Source of the DNA: Chitinispirillales bacterium
GTDB lineage: Bacteria; Fibrobacterota; Chitinivibrionia; Chitinivibrionales; Chitinispirillaceae
Assembly: GCA_031254105.1 (NCBI GenBank)
Contig: JAIRVB010000028.1
Location: 1 to 63,326, forward strand
Length of the DNA stretch: 63,326 bases
Direction of reading: 5' to 3'
In this document: positions 33,849-42,215 of the stretch, piece after piece
How the letters are laid out: the number at the start of each line of letters is the position of its first letter
Position numbering within the stretch: the stretch's first letter is position 1
Made by a program: the position numbers and the translations under genes
Notes under the pieces: model-generated
What the model saw: only the letters and a program-made list of their open reading frames with translations
Databases searched by the model: none
Told to the model about the DNA's origin: nothing

Positions 33849-35288
33849 ATGGAAGCAAAGCATCTTCTTATAGTTGATGATGAAAAGACACTCTGCGGTT
33901 TACTTGGGAAATATTTGAGTACGTTGGGTTATAAAGTATCCCAGGCGTTCAGCGGCGAGCAGGCAATGAGTATTTTGCAATCTCAGCCTATAGATTTGGT
34001 GATCTCTGATATTGAGATGCCGGGTATCTCCGGCGTGGATCTGCTTAAATGGATGCAGGATTCCAATTTCGATATACCGGTTCTGATCACTACAGGGCAT
34101 CCCACGCTGGATACTGCCATAGGCGCTCTCAAAAGCGGAGCTCAGGATTACTTTACAAAGCCGTTTCATCTTGATGAGATCGCTGAAAAAGTTTCCCGCG
34201 CGCTCAAGGAAAAACGTCTTGAGGAGGAGAATTTAGTTCTCACCAAACTTGTGTCTCTCCATGACATTACAAAAACGCTTGCTTCTGTGGAGAGCGCTTC
34301 AGGGCTTGTCAAAAAGCTGCTTGAATTCTCTCTTAACATGGTTAAAGCGGACAGCGGCGCGGTTCTTCTGGCAGATGGTAAATCCCGCTTTGCGGTATCG
34401 CAAACATCCGGCGCGTTTATTGACTACCAGTTCTGGCGTTCCAGGGCATTTACCATTGCGTGCGGATGGGTTCAGAGTAATAACAAGGCAATTATCATAG
34501 GTTCTGAGGAGAGGGAGCGCGCTGCCGGGCTGGAGAAAATTCCAGATGGACTGCGCTGCTGCATGGCGCTGCCACTAGCCGCAAATGATAAATTTTTAGG
34601 AACCCTGCTGCTTGTGCGCAAGTCTGGAAACAGTTCGTTTTCAAACCTTGACCTTCAGATTGTAAACGCTCTTACCATGCAGGCAAGTATCTTTGTCGAA
34701 AATATCAAGCTTTACGAAAACATCCGCAACAACTATCTGTCTACAATCCGCGCTTTCGCTCACGCCGTAGAAGCCAAGGATGAATACACTCACGGTCACA
34801 GTGAAAACGTAATGAAGTATACAGTCGCTCTTGGAAAGTTTATGGGGATCTCCGAACAGGAGCTTGAGCATATAAAATACGCGGGTCTTCTTCATGATAT
34901 CGGTAAAATCGGCATAAGCGAGTCTATTCTCAATAAGCCCAGCAAACTCACTGACGAAGAGTATAATCAGATAATGCGGCATCCGGAGCTCGGCGCGAGA
35001 ATTATATCGAATATTCCGTTTCTATCACCTTTGGCTGCTTTAGTTCAACATCATCATGAATTTTACAACGGCAAGGGCTATCCTTTCGGTTTATCCGGCG
35101 AGGAGATTCCTTTAGGAGCAAGGATGCTGAGCGTTTCCGACACATATGAGGCTATGACATCAAACCGTCCCTACCGTAAAGCGATGCCGCAGGAGACTGC
35201 TTTTAAAATTTTGGTTGAGGAGAAGGGCAGGCAATTCGATCCGGTGATAGTGGATGCGTTCTTAAAAGTTATGAAGGATGGGGTTTGA
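33849..35288 (+). CDS. REC-GAF-HD-GYP response regulator
   Basis: 479 residues. REC domain 1-120 with phospho-acceptor Asp54 (ISDIEMPG) and Lys in the YFTKPF loop. GAF domain about 150-300. C-terminal HD-GYP domain with H349-D350 (LLHDIGKIGIS), HHHEFYNGKGYP (GYP at 410-412) and SVSDTYEAMTSNRPYRKAM. HD-GYP enzymes degrade cyclic di-GMP. No sensor kinase is adjacent. The stop overlaps the ComEA-like gene start. A second GAF-HD-GYP protein without REC is at 40482-41732. The nearby pilus genes make motility control a plausible output, by inference. Confidence 0.93.
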   Translation: MEAKHLLIVDDEKTLCGLLGKYLSTLGYKVSQAFSGEQAMSILQSQPIDLVISDIEMPGISGVDLLKWMQDSNFDIPVLITTGHPTLDTAIGALKSGAQDYFTKPFHLDEIAEKVSRALKEKRLEEENLVLTKLVSLHDITKTLASVESASGLVKKLLEFSLNMVKADSGAVLLADGKSRFAVSQTSGAFIDYQFWRSRAFTIACGWVQSNNKAIIIGSEERERAAGLEKIPDGLRCCMALPLAANDKFLGTLLLVRKSGNSSFSNLDLQIVNALTMQASIFVENIKLYENIRNNYLSTIRAFAHAVEAKDEYTHGHSENVMKYTVALGKFMGISEQELEHIKYAGLLHDIGKIGISESILNKPSKLTDEEYNQIMRHPELGARIISNIPFLSPLAALVQHHHEFYNGKGYPFGLSGEEIPLGARMLSVSDTYEAMTSNRPYRKAMPQETAFKILVEEKGRQFDPVIVDAFLKVMKDGV

Positions 35289-35731
35289 AGTGGCAAAACT
35301 TAGCCGCTATTCTCCTTTGGGCGCTTAGCGGCGCGTTTTTTATAATTTCCGCACTTAACAATAATAATTCCGGAAAAGAGAGCGGCGGCATCAAAGCTGT
35401 TGGAACGAATGGAGAAGTGTTTTTGCTTGATACTCTGCTGGGACGGCAGGAGATAGGGCTTTTAGTAAACGGGGTGGATTTACAGAGTAATAATAAGGGT
35501 GATGGCGCTGAAGCCGCTCAATCTTCGCGGCAGGGTGTTCCATGTGTAAATATTAACAGCGCCACCGAAGAGCAGTTTCTTTCGCTGAAAGGGGTGGGGC
35601 CGGTTATGGCTTCCAGAATAGTGGAGTACCGTATACAAAAGGGCAGGTTCCGCAAGAAGGAAGATCTTTTGAATGTTAAGGGAATCGGGCCTGCCAAGTT
35701 TAACAAGATGGTTGATCAGATCTGTTTTTGA
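35285..35731 (+). CDS. comEA: ComEA-like helix-hairpin-helix DNA-binding protein
   Basis: 148 residues starting at TTG 35285, overlapping the upstream TGA. An N-terminal signal anchor (LAAILLWALSGAFFIISAL), a Ser/Asn/Gly-rich linker, then a ComEA-type double HhH domain: VNINSATEEQFLSLKGVGPV, then MASRIVEYRIQKGRFRKKED and GIGPAKFNKMVD. ComEA binds incoming double-stranded DNA in the periplasm during transformation. A type IV pilus-type ATPase and PilMN in the same window are consistent with DNA uptake, but ComEC is not seen here. Short HhH proteins of this kind are sometimes only structural. Confidence 0.9.
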   Translation: MKWQNLAAILLWALSGAFFIISALNNNNSGKESGGIKAVGTNGEVFLLDTLLGRQEIGLLVNGVDLQSNNKGDGAEAAQSSRQGVPCVNINSATEEQFLSLKGVGPVMASRIVEYRIQKGRFRKKEDLLNVKGIGPAKFNKMVDQICF

Positions 35732-35755
35732 TGTTAGGAAAGGATATCTATAATT

Positions 35756-35956
35756 ATGCGGTCAGCGAGAATTGATAGAAAAAAGATTATCATTGCTAAA
35801 AACGATGAGCTTGAACGCCATGATATTGAATATTGGAAGCATGCGTCAATAAAGGAAAAATTACAAACAATAACATATTTGAGGGAATGTTTTTATGGCG
35901 CTGAAGCAACTGCCGGAAGACTTCAAAGATTTCATACGGTGCTTAAACTCAAATAA
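35756..35956 (+). CDS. Small partner protein of a nucleotidyltransferase cassette
   Basis: 66 residues. The central pattern HDIEYWKHASIKEKLQTITY, then LRECFYG, ending with a basic LQRFHTVLKLK, is a common small protein encoded just before AbiEii/DUF6036-like nucleotidyltransferases. No function is established. AGGA precedes the ATG by 10 nt. It overlaps the following nucleotidyltransferase start by 62 nt. The partner is broken, so this gene may be decaying. Confidence 0.65.
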   Translation: MRSARIDRKKIIIAKNDELERHDIEYWKHASIKEKLQTITYLRECFYGAEATAGRLQRFHTVLKLK

Positions 35957-36146
35957 TGTCCGCTACCTGCTTGTTGGAGGTTGGGCGGTTGGGATTTATG
36001 GAAATCCAGGAGCTACGGAAGATATCGATTTTTTAGTTGCAATAGACAGCGAAAACTTATCAAAATTACAAAACGCTTTGATTAAAAACAAAAAAGCGAG
36101 TGGAAGAAGTATGGATATAGCGGATGCGGAGAAACTTGAAAAATAG
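35895..36146 (+). pseudogene. Nucleotidyltransferase (AbiEii/DUF6036-like) with internal deletion
   Basis: 83 residues. The first 60 read like a complete N-terminus (FKDFIRCLNSNNVRYLLVGG, WAVGIYGNPGATEDIDFLV), with the GG...DXD catalytic block. The last 20 (IKNKKASGRSMDIADAEKLE) match the normal extreme C-terminus of the family, LIxNKxATGRPKDLADxExLE. The intervening 60-80 residues found in relatives are missing without loss of frame. I infer an in-frame internal deletion giving a non-functional protein. The ATG has GGGAATG upstream. Confidence 0.7.
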
Positions 36147-36255
36147 CAAAATAAGCAAATTGTTATCCATAGCCGTACCTGAGTCGCGGATATGAATTTT
36201 CTATATACGAATTGCCTTTATGGCTGTACGAAAACCATATTTATATATACGGGAT

Positions 36256-36296
36256 GCGGGCGAAGTACCGGGTGCGGGCTAACCATGTGTTCGCCC
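36256..36296. repeat. Inverted repeat in the gap before pilM
   Basis: GGGCGAA (36258-36264) and TTCGCCC (36290-36296) flank a GTACCGGGTGCGGGC segment in a 240-nt gene-free stretch. No T-tract follows, so it is more likely a dispersed repeat than a terminator. Confidence 0.4.
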
Positions 36297-36386
36297 TGTC
36301 TCTCTCTAAAATACTATCACCAAAATAATATTAAGCCCGTAAATATATAAAAACTTAACATCGAAAGCTGTTTGTGGTATAAATTT

Positions 36387-37307
36387 ATGACTAAGCCTCT
36401 TGGCATTAACGCTCTGGATATCCAGAAAGATTATATAAGCGTTGCGCAGGTAGATCTTGCGGATAACTCCGTGCAGCAGATTGTAATACAACCGCTCTCT
36501 GAGAACGATGACAGCGACTCATACTGGAACGCAGTCTCCGCTGAACTTAAAGCGCTGAAAAAAAAGTTTCGTTTCACCAGAAACGATGTCGCCTGTTCCA
36601 TACCTTCCGATATGGCAGTTGTAAAGATACTTGAGGTAGAGAGCGATGAAAGAGAGCAGCATAATATTTTGCGCTGGGAGCTTGGCGCTCATCTTATGGG
36701 GCCTGTTGAGGATTACGCTTTTGATTTTTACGAAGTAGCTCCCGGCCGGCAAGCGGACTACCGCCGGTATTTAGCTGCCGCCGTGCGCCGTGAAACTGTC
36801 GCAAAACTTAAAAAAGCTGTGAAAGGCGTAAACCTGAGTCCGGTTATTATGGATCTTGACCTGTTTGCGCTTACAAATGTTTTTCAGGCTAATTACCGTG
36901 AACGGCTTTCTGATGCGTCAATTTTAGTACATGGAGAAAACACACGTACAAAAATGACGCTTGTATGTAACTCTTCTTTTGTTGATTACAGTATCGTTGG
37001 CTTTGAGGCGGATATGCTGGACAAAGCTGGGTACGTTGCGATGCTGCAGTCGGAAATTTCCCTTCTGATTTCACAAAACAGCAGTATCTCACCGGCGGGA
37101 CAAGTTTCTGTGTACCTGGCAGGATCTCTGTTTTCCAACAGCCAGCTTGCCTACGCCGTAACACATGGCATCCCGTCCTGTGAGCTTTTAGATCCGTTTA
37201 GAAAACTTACATGTATGGCAGACATGGATGAAGAACAGCTGAAAACATGTTCCCCGCAACTCGCGGTTTCGATAGGACTTGCTCTAAGAGGGGATGAAAA
37301 CAGATAA
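36387..37307 (+). CDS. pilM: PilM-like type IV pilus assembly protein
   Basis: About 306 residues from ATG 36387 (a TTG at 36372 is less likely). Actin-like PilM/EpsL cytoplasmic fold: N-terminal PLGINALDIQKDYISVAQVD, then DVACSIPSDMAVVKILEVES, LRWELGAHLMGPVEDYAFDF, and LKKAVKGVNLSPVIMDLDLF with the strand-turn pattern of PilM. It is followed 2 nt later by a PilN-like gene, the standard order. In type IV pili PilM binds the N-terminal tail of PilN at the inner membrane. Divergent but supported by context. No PilO, PilP or PilQ gene follows. Confidence 0.82.
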   Translation: MTKPLGINALDIQKDYISVAQVDLADNSVQQIVIQPLSENDDSDSYWNAVSAELKALKKKFRFTRNDVACSIPSDMAVVKILEVESDEREQHNILRWELGAHLMGPVEDYAFDFYEVAPGRQADYRRYLAAAVRRETVAKLKKAVKGVNLSPVIMDLDLFALTNVFQANYRERLSDASILVHGENTRTKMTLVCNSSFVDYSIVGFEADMLDKAGYVAMLQSEISLLISQNSSISPAGQVSVYLAGSLFSNSQLAYAVTHGIPSCELLDPFRKLTCMADMDEEQLKTCSPQLAVSIGLALRGDENR

Positions 37308-37309
37308 CG

Positions 37310-38422
37310 ATGATTAGAATTAATCTTATAAAGCCGGGTTCACCGGACTCAAAAGACGGCGCTCCAAAAGTATCAGGAAAATTGATTTCACTCATAATCA
37401 CCGTTTTTTTAGTTGGCGGCGCGGGTTATGGCGTGTATTATATGATGTCAACAGGCATACTTACAGAGATGCTTGCATCCTCTGATAAAAGCGAGGCAAA
37501 ACCTGATGACAAACGCGAAACTGGAATTACTGAAAAACCGGAAATCAGCCCTGATGATAAGCGTGAAGCCAGTGTTGATACAAAAACAGATGTCAAACCG
37601 CAGGATAAATCGATGGTAGTTGCGGCTGCGCCGGTTTCCGTTCCGGCGCCTTCGCCGGCGGCTGTACCTGCAGCCGTGCCGTTGGCGGCAAAAGCTCCCG
37701 CTCCTCAGCCATCCTCTCTTGTTCGCACAAACATGATAGAAAATGTGGTAAGGGAACTTGGAAACGAAAGCCGCGCAGTAAAGAAGTTTGACGCCGCTTA
37801 CGAGGATATGAATACTGTCGAAAAGATAAATTACGAAGTTCTCTTCGGGCGCAACGCTTTTGAACTGATAACCCGTGCGGTTCCGCCTGGGGTAAGGCTT
37901 AAAACCATTGAAATAGAAAACTTTCAGACAATTTACACAAGCGGCGCGGGTGCTTCAAGGGAGATGGTTCAGGAACTTTTTTCCGCGTTCAGGCGCGATA
38001 AGGGCGAACTTTTACCAAAGCCTCTTTCTCATATAAAAGATGACGCATCGGGCGGTTATCAGTTTGTTGTAACAGCTAAACCCCGCTTCGGACTCGAACT
38101 TGACGATCCTTTTCAGGCGCTTGACCACCTTGGTTTTAAAGAAAGTCTTGCGGTTCATCTGAGAAATTTTTCACGTCTTGCCGGTGAAAACGGTTTTAAA
38201 TTAGCTGCGCAGCCAGGCCAGATCGCCGTGGAACGTGCCGGGAGCTACAGACGCGTTGTGTATAAAGCTCAAGGCGAGTCAACGTACAGAGATTTTCATA
38301 AATTTGTGCTCGCTCTTTACGACCAAAAGGTACCCTGCGCTTTCAAAAAGGTAACGCTAACAGCCAAAAATGATAATAATCTCCGGGTGGCAACGGAAAT
38401 TTTGTTCACGGTCAAAGAATAA
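37310..38422 (+). CDS. pilN: PilN-like inner-membrane alignment protein
   Basis: 370 residues. It begins MIRINLIKPGSPD, the characteristic PilN tail that docks into PilM. One TM helix (LISLIITVFLVGGAGYGVYY, about 28-47) follows, then a long Lys/Asp/Pro/Ala-rich linker (60-150, including SVPAPSPAAVPAAVPLAAKA), much longer than in typical PilN. A periplasmic alpha/beta part includes INYEVLFGRNAFELITRAVP and PGVRLKTIEIEN. The final 130 residues may represent a second ferredoxin-like (PilO-type) lobe, which would explain why pilO is absent; this is inference. Confidence 0.75.
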   Translation: MIRINLIKPGSPDSKDGAPKVSGKLISLIITVFLVGGAGYGVYYMMSTGILTEMLASSDKSEAKPDDKRETGITEKPEISPDDKREASVDTKTDVKPQDKSMVVAAAPVSVPAPSPAAVPAAVPLAAKAPAPQPSSLVRTNMIENVVRELGNESRAVKKFDAAYEDMNTVEKINYEVLFGRNAFELITRAVPPGVRLKTIEIENFQTIYTSGAGASREMVQELFSAFRRDKGELLPKPLSHIKDDASGGYQFVVTAKPRFGLELDDPFQALDHLGFKESLAVHLRNFSRLAGENGFKLAAQPGQIAVERAGSYRRVVYKAQGESTYRDFHKFVLALYDQKVPCAFKKVTLTAKNDNNLRVATEILFTVKE

Positions 38423-38487
38423 AAGGCAAATTACAAATTATAATGTACAATGTACAAATAAAACAAACGGTGAAATGTTATTCGTAT

Positions 38488-38508
38488 GGGCGGCCCTCGC
38501 GGTTGCCC
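38488..38508. terminator. Hairpin downstream of pilN
   Basis: GGGCGGCC (38488-38495), CTCGC loop, GGTTGCCC (38501-38508), fully paired with two G-U pairs. It is not followed by a strong T-run. It may be a weak terminator or a dispersed GGGCGACC-type repeat like the stem at 14804. Confidence 0.4.
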
Positions 38509-38592
38509 CCGAATCACAAATAAAAAAGGGCAATGGCGGCATAATATAAAAATCAATTATTGCCCATTATTCACAGACCAGAAAATTTCCCA

Positions 38593-39192
38593 ATGAAGCT
38601 ACGCATTATATCCGGTGAGTTGAAAGGCAGATACATTATTGTTCCGGACAGTATTGGTTTTCGGCCTACGCTTGAGCGTACGAGAGAATCTGTCGCTGAG
38701 ATCCTCAAAAAGCGCTTAAGGTGCGGTGTAAAAGCGGCGGACTTCTGCGCAGGAAGCGGATGCTTTGGATTTGAAATGTTAAGCCGTGGAGCGGTAAGCG
38801 TAGACTTTGTTGAGCGGGATAAAGCGGCAGCGTCGCAAATCAATAAAAACGCCGAACGGATTGGTGTTGAGGAGCGAATAAAGGTAACGCAGAGTGATGT
38901 GCGTAAATTTGCCGATGGTAAATCAAGCATGTACGATCTGATTTTTTATGATCCGCCTTATGCGGACACTGAACTTGCCGGGTTTGCGCCGAAACTTTTA
39001 GAGCTGCTCAGGGATGGCGGAATACTGGTTTACGAACGGCAGAGACGTCCCGGTGAAAAAAAAACGGCGCTTGCGGACGGCAAGCCTAATATGTTTGACA
39101 TTCGGATTTTTGCGGATACCGTCATTGAATTTTATACCAAAGAAGGAAACCTTACTAAAAATGTCTGTTGCGCTTTATCCGGGGACCTTTGA
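38593..39192 (+). CDS. rsmD: 16S rRNA (guanine(966)-N(2))-methyltransferase
   Basis: 199 residues from ATG 38593; the upstream TTG extension lacks family character. Motifs: KLRIISGELKGRYI, FRPTLERTRESVAEIL, SAM loop ADFCAGSGCFGFEMLSRG, and the catalytic IFYDPPYAD block. RsmD methylates the 2-amino group of G966 in helix 31 of 16S rRNA. The stop lies 32 nt inside coaD, the common rsmD-coaD arrangement. Full length for the family. Confidence 0.95.
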   Translation: MKLRIISGELKGRYIIVPDSIGFRPTLERTRESVAEILKKRLRCGVKAADFCAGSGCFGFEMLSRGAVSVDFVERDKAAASQINKNAERIGVEERIKVTQSDVRKFADGKSSMYDLIFYDPPYADTELAGFAPKLLELLRDGGILVYERQRRPGEKKTALADGKPNMFDIRIFADTVIEFYTKEGNLTKNVCCALSGDL

Positions 39193-39640
39193 TCCTATTA
39201 CGTTTGGACACATTGATATTGCGGTGAGGGCTTCGCGGATTTTTCGCAAAGTTATTGCTGTGGTGGCCACAAACCCGTCCAAAAATCCACTTTTTAAGCC
39301 TGAGGAACGGGTGGAACTTGCGCGGGAGTCTCTCAAGAATGTAGATGGTATTGAAGTAATAAGCTATTCGGGACTTATTGTTGATTGCGTACGTGAGTAT
39401 CAGGCTACAGCGATAATAAGAGGTTTGCGCGCGGTTTCAGATTTTGATTATGAATTTCAGATGGCATTCACTAATAGAAATATGCTTGAGACAGCTGAGA
39501 CCATTTTTCTCATGCCAAGCGCTGAGTATACATATCTTAACTCTACTCTTGTAAAACAGATAGGCCGCCACGGCGGAGAAATCGGGCATTTTGTACCCGA
39601 TTGTGTTAAACAACGTGTTTTGGAGAAACTTGCCGTATGA
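39161..39640 (+). CDS. coaD: Phosphopantetheine adenylyltransferase
   Basis: 159 residues beginning MSVALYPGTFDPITFGHIDI, the canonical start. Motifs: (H/T)xGH as TFGH, NPSKNPLFKPEERVEL, and IIRGLRAVSDFDYEFQMAFT and the YTYLNSTLVKQI end. Catalyses ATP + 4'-phosphopantetheine to dephospho-CoA in CoA synthesis. The frame is open upstream to 39014 but that part is rsmD shadow. It overlaps rsmD by 32 nt and the rhomboid gene by 4 nt (ATGA). Confidence 0.97.
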   Translation: MSVALYPGTFDPITFGHIDIAVRASRIFRKVIAVVATNPSKNPLFKPEERVELARESLKNVDGIEVISYSGLIVDCVREYQATAIIRGLRAVSDFDYEFQMAFTNRNMLETAETIFLMPSAEYTYLNSTLVKQIGRHGGEIGHFVPDCVKQRVLEKLAV

Positions 39641-40473
39641 GAGGATACTCCGGCTCCGGCTATTTTAATATTTCGCCGGCTGTAAAAGGGCTTATCATAG
39701 CCAATGTTGTGTTGTTTATATTTCAGATGCTCCCCCGCGTAGGACCGTTTGTAACTGCCTGGGGGGCTTTGAGTCCTATAGACACTTTTTTACATATGCA
39801 GTTCTGGCGTCTCTTTTCCTATATGTTTCTGCACTCAACGCAGCAGCTTTTCCATATACTTTTTAATATGCTCGCTCTGTGGTGGTTTGGGGCTGAACTT
39901 GAGGAGATCTGGGGCAGAAGAAAATTTTTAACCTTTTATTTTATCTGCGGAGTCGGGGCCGGACTGTTCTCTATTTTAAACCTGATAACAAATCCCTATG
40001 TTCTTGTGATAGGCGCTTCGGGAGCGGTTCTTGGGGTGCTGACAGCTTACGCGCATTATTATCCGAATAGACAGGTGCTGCTCTTTTTTATAATACCTGT
40101 AAAGGTGCGGACGCTTGTAATCGGGTATGCCGTTCTCTCCGTATTCATGGTATCATTTCAGGCCGGCGGGACAATATCACATCTGACTCATCTGGGAGGA
40201 ATCGCGGTTGCCTGGGTTTATTTGAGATACGCGTCTCGGGTTGAAGCTGTAATAAACAGGCATATTTATTCGTGGGAAACTAAAAAACAACGCGCCAAAG
40301 CTGCGCGGGCGCTCAACCGCAAACGCTACTTTGAGCAGGAGATAGATCCGATACTTGATAAAATAGCCAAGAACGGTATGGATTCGTTAACTAAAGCAGA
40401 AAAGAAAATTCTTAAAAAAGCGTCAAAAGATAAGGATCAATTTTCCAAGCGCAAGATACTGCCGTTTCAGTAA
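39637..40473 (+). CDS. Rhomboid family intramembrane serine protease
   Basis: 278 residues. Six TM segments in the first 205 residues. Rhomboid signatures: FWRLFSYMFLHSTQQLFHIL, NMLALWWFGAELEEIWG, the catalytic serine in VIGASGAVLGVL and the catalytic His in LTHLGGIAVAW. The 75-residue C-terminal extension is cytoplasmic, highly basic (KKQRAKAARALNRKRYFEQE) and ends KRKILPFQ; such DUF-like tails recur in some rhomboids. It cleaves transmembrane substrates. The substrate is not predictable. Coupled to coaD by ATGA. It converges on the HD-GYP gene 8 nt downstream. Confidence 0.94.
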   Translation: MRGYSGSGYFNISPAVKGLIIANVVLFIFQMLPRVGPFVTAWGALSPIDTFLHMQFWRLFSYMFLHSTQQLFHILFNMLALWWFGAELEEIWGRRKFLTFYFICGVGAGLFSILNLITNPYVLVIGASGAVLGVLTAYAHYYPNRQVLLFFIIPVKVRTLVIGYAVLSVFMVSFQAGGTISHLTHLGGIAVAWVYLRYASRVEAVINRHIYSWETKKQRAKAARALNRKRYFEQEIDPILDKIAKNGMDSLTKAEKKILKKASKDKDQFSKRKILPFQ

Positions 40474-40481
40474 TCGCACGC

Positions 40482-41732
40482 CTACTGCTCCGGGTACAAC
40501 TCCTGAATTTGCTTAATAACAGGCAGTATCTCAAAGAAAATATCCATAAGCTCAGGATCAAACTTAGTGCCTGTCATTTTTCTCATTTCCGCGAGCGCTT
40601 TTTCTATATCCCATGCTTCTTTGTAAACTCTTTTTGAGCAAAGCGCGTCAAACACATCGGCAATCGCTACTATACGGCCGGTTAAGGGTATCTCCACACC
40701 TTTCCTGCCAAGAACTTTACTGTTTTCATCTGTTCTTATAGGGGTGCCTGATTCCGGATCAATCCAACCTGGATAGCCGGTGCCGTCCCAGTTCTCATGG
40801 TGAGTAAGGGCGACCTCTTTTGCCATAATATCGAAGGGCGACTGGGGGTCGCTGAAAAGCGCGGCGCCCAGCTGGGAGTGCTGCTGCATTACCGCAAATT
40901 CTTCGGAAGTAAAGCGGCCGGGTTTTTTAAGGATAGTGTCAGAAATCGCTACTTTCCCCACATCGTGCAGCATAGAACCAATCTTCAGCCAATCACGAAA
41001 TCTTTCCCGTTCATGGTTTGGAACATTGTGGTTATACGCCCAACGATCATAAATTTCGACAGAATAACTGGCGACACGGTTTACATGAGCGCCGGTTTCC
41101 TTTGGATCCCTGAGTTCTGACATTTTTATCATTCGTAAAACCATCGCTCTGTTTACATAGGCGCGCTGCAGAGCGACAGTCGCGTGCGTGACAAAATGGG
41201 TGACAAGGAACTCATCATCCTTTGTAAACGGAACAATATCTCCTCTGTCATCCCTGCCGTTAATTACCTGAATGACGCCAAGCAGCCGTCCATCCGCGGT
41301 GTTAAGCGGAAAGGTCAGAGCCGAAATGGTTTTGTATCCGGCAGCTTTGTCGATATCTGAATTAAAGGAGTACGGCGCGTTGGGCGCTATATCGTACATG
41401 TCCGGTATATTAATAATTTTATTGCTGAGAGCGCAGTAGCCGGCAATAGAAGTTTCATCAATCGGTATTGTGTAAACCGAATAGAGCATCTTTTGACCGG
41501 GCGGCAAAGTTCTTTCGATAGTATCGTTTTGAGCGTATTTTATTGAGAGCGTGTCTTCATACCCCCCCTTATCATAAATCGGCCGCTTGACATATATGGA
41601 GCCGGCATCTGCGCGGACCGCTTTGCGGGCCTCAAATAAAATACGCTCAAGTAGCAGGTCGAGATCCTGGATTTTGTTGAGTTCCGAATTCAGGCTGATA
41701 ATTGATTTAAAATCTGTCTCTTTAGTTAGCAC
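40482..41732 (-). CDS. GAF-HD-GYP cyclic di-GMP phosphodiesterase
   Basis: 416 residues. The start is GTG at 41732 with GAGG 6 nt upstream on the minus strand. The GAF domain occupies about 15-165 (LLLERILFEARKAVRADAGS; FPLNTADGRLLGVIQVINGR). The HD-GYP domain runs about 195-410: MLHDVGKVAISDTILKKPGR, HHENWDGTGYPGW, IVAIADVFDALCSKRVYKEA. An insert after GYP (DPESGTPIRTDENSKVLG) adds about 25 residues. No REC or membrane domain, so it probably senses a cytoplasmic ligand via GAF. Convergent with the rhomboid gene, divergent from the CDGSH gene. Confidence 0.93.
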   Translation of the reverse strand: MLTKETDFKSIISLNSELNKIQDLDLLLERILFEARKAVRADAGSIYVKRPIYDKGGYEDTLSIKYAQNDTIERTLPPGQKMLYSVYTIPIDETSIAGYCALSNKIINIPDMYDIAPNAPYSFNSDIDKAAGYKTISALTFPLNTADGRLLGVIQVINGRDDRGDIVPFTKDDEFLVTHFVTHATVALQRAYVNRAMVLRMIKMSELRDPKETGAHVNRVASYSVEIYDRWAYNHNVPNHERERFRDWLKIGSMLHDVGKVAISDTILKKPGRFTSEEFAVMQQHSQLGAALFSDPQSPFDIMAKEVALTHHENWDGTGYPGWIDPESGTPIRTDENSKVLGRKGVEIPLTGRIVAIADVFDALCSKRVYKEAWDIEKALAEMRKMTGTKFDPELMDIFFEILPVIKQIQELYPEQ

Positions 41733-42215
41733 AAAAACCTCACTTCTTTAATACCGGAAATACTAATATATAAAGGCGCCTCTAAAAACCTGACGCAACC
41801 TCTACCGGCCCTTTTCCAACATCCCGCATATATTTCTTGCAAATGCTTTAAAGCGTTTGTTGCAAAATCTACCCTGGCTGACAAAAAATTCTGCCGTATC
41901 TCACAACATCGGGATTTTTAGAGATGTCTTTTAATATAAATATATCAGGGCCAGTTTCAAAGAATTAAATTAACTGATCTCTATAATGGATGTTGAATTC
42001 GGAGCGCGAAATTCGGAATTATGCAAGTATACAATTTTTCATTATTTTTGATAGCGCGAAAAGATAAGGCGCTCACGACTCAAAAAACATGGCGAAATTG
42101 AAGTCATACTCTCTTCCATACTTTTTGGTTGATTTTTTGCAGGTGAATAGCTATTCGAAAATATCTTTTTAACGCACTCTTCCTAACTAAAAATCAATAA
42201 CAGCAAAGGGGAACC
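41733..42215. promoter_or_regulatory. Divergent intergenic region
   Basis: 483 nt with no gene. Notable elements: near-palindrome CAAATGC-TTTAAA-GCGTTTG (41840-41859) flanked by TTG/TTGCAA; complementary segments CTCTAAAAACC (41779 area) and GGATTTTTAGAG (41912 area); and a TTCGGAGCGCGAAATTCGGA motif near 41997-42016, shared with other gaps. It must contain promoters for both flanking genes. Confidence 0.45.
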
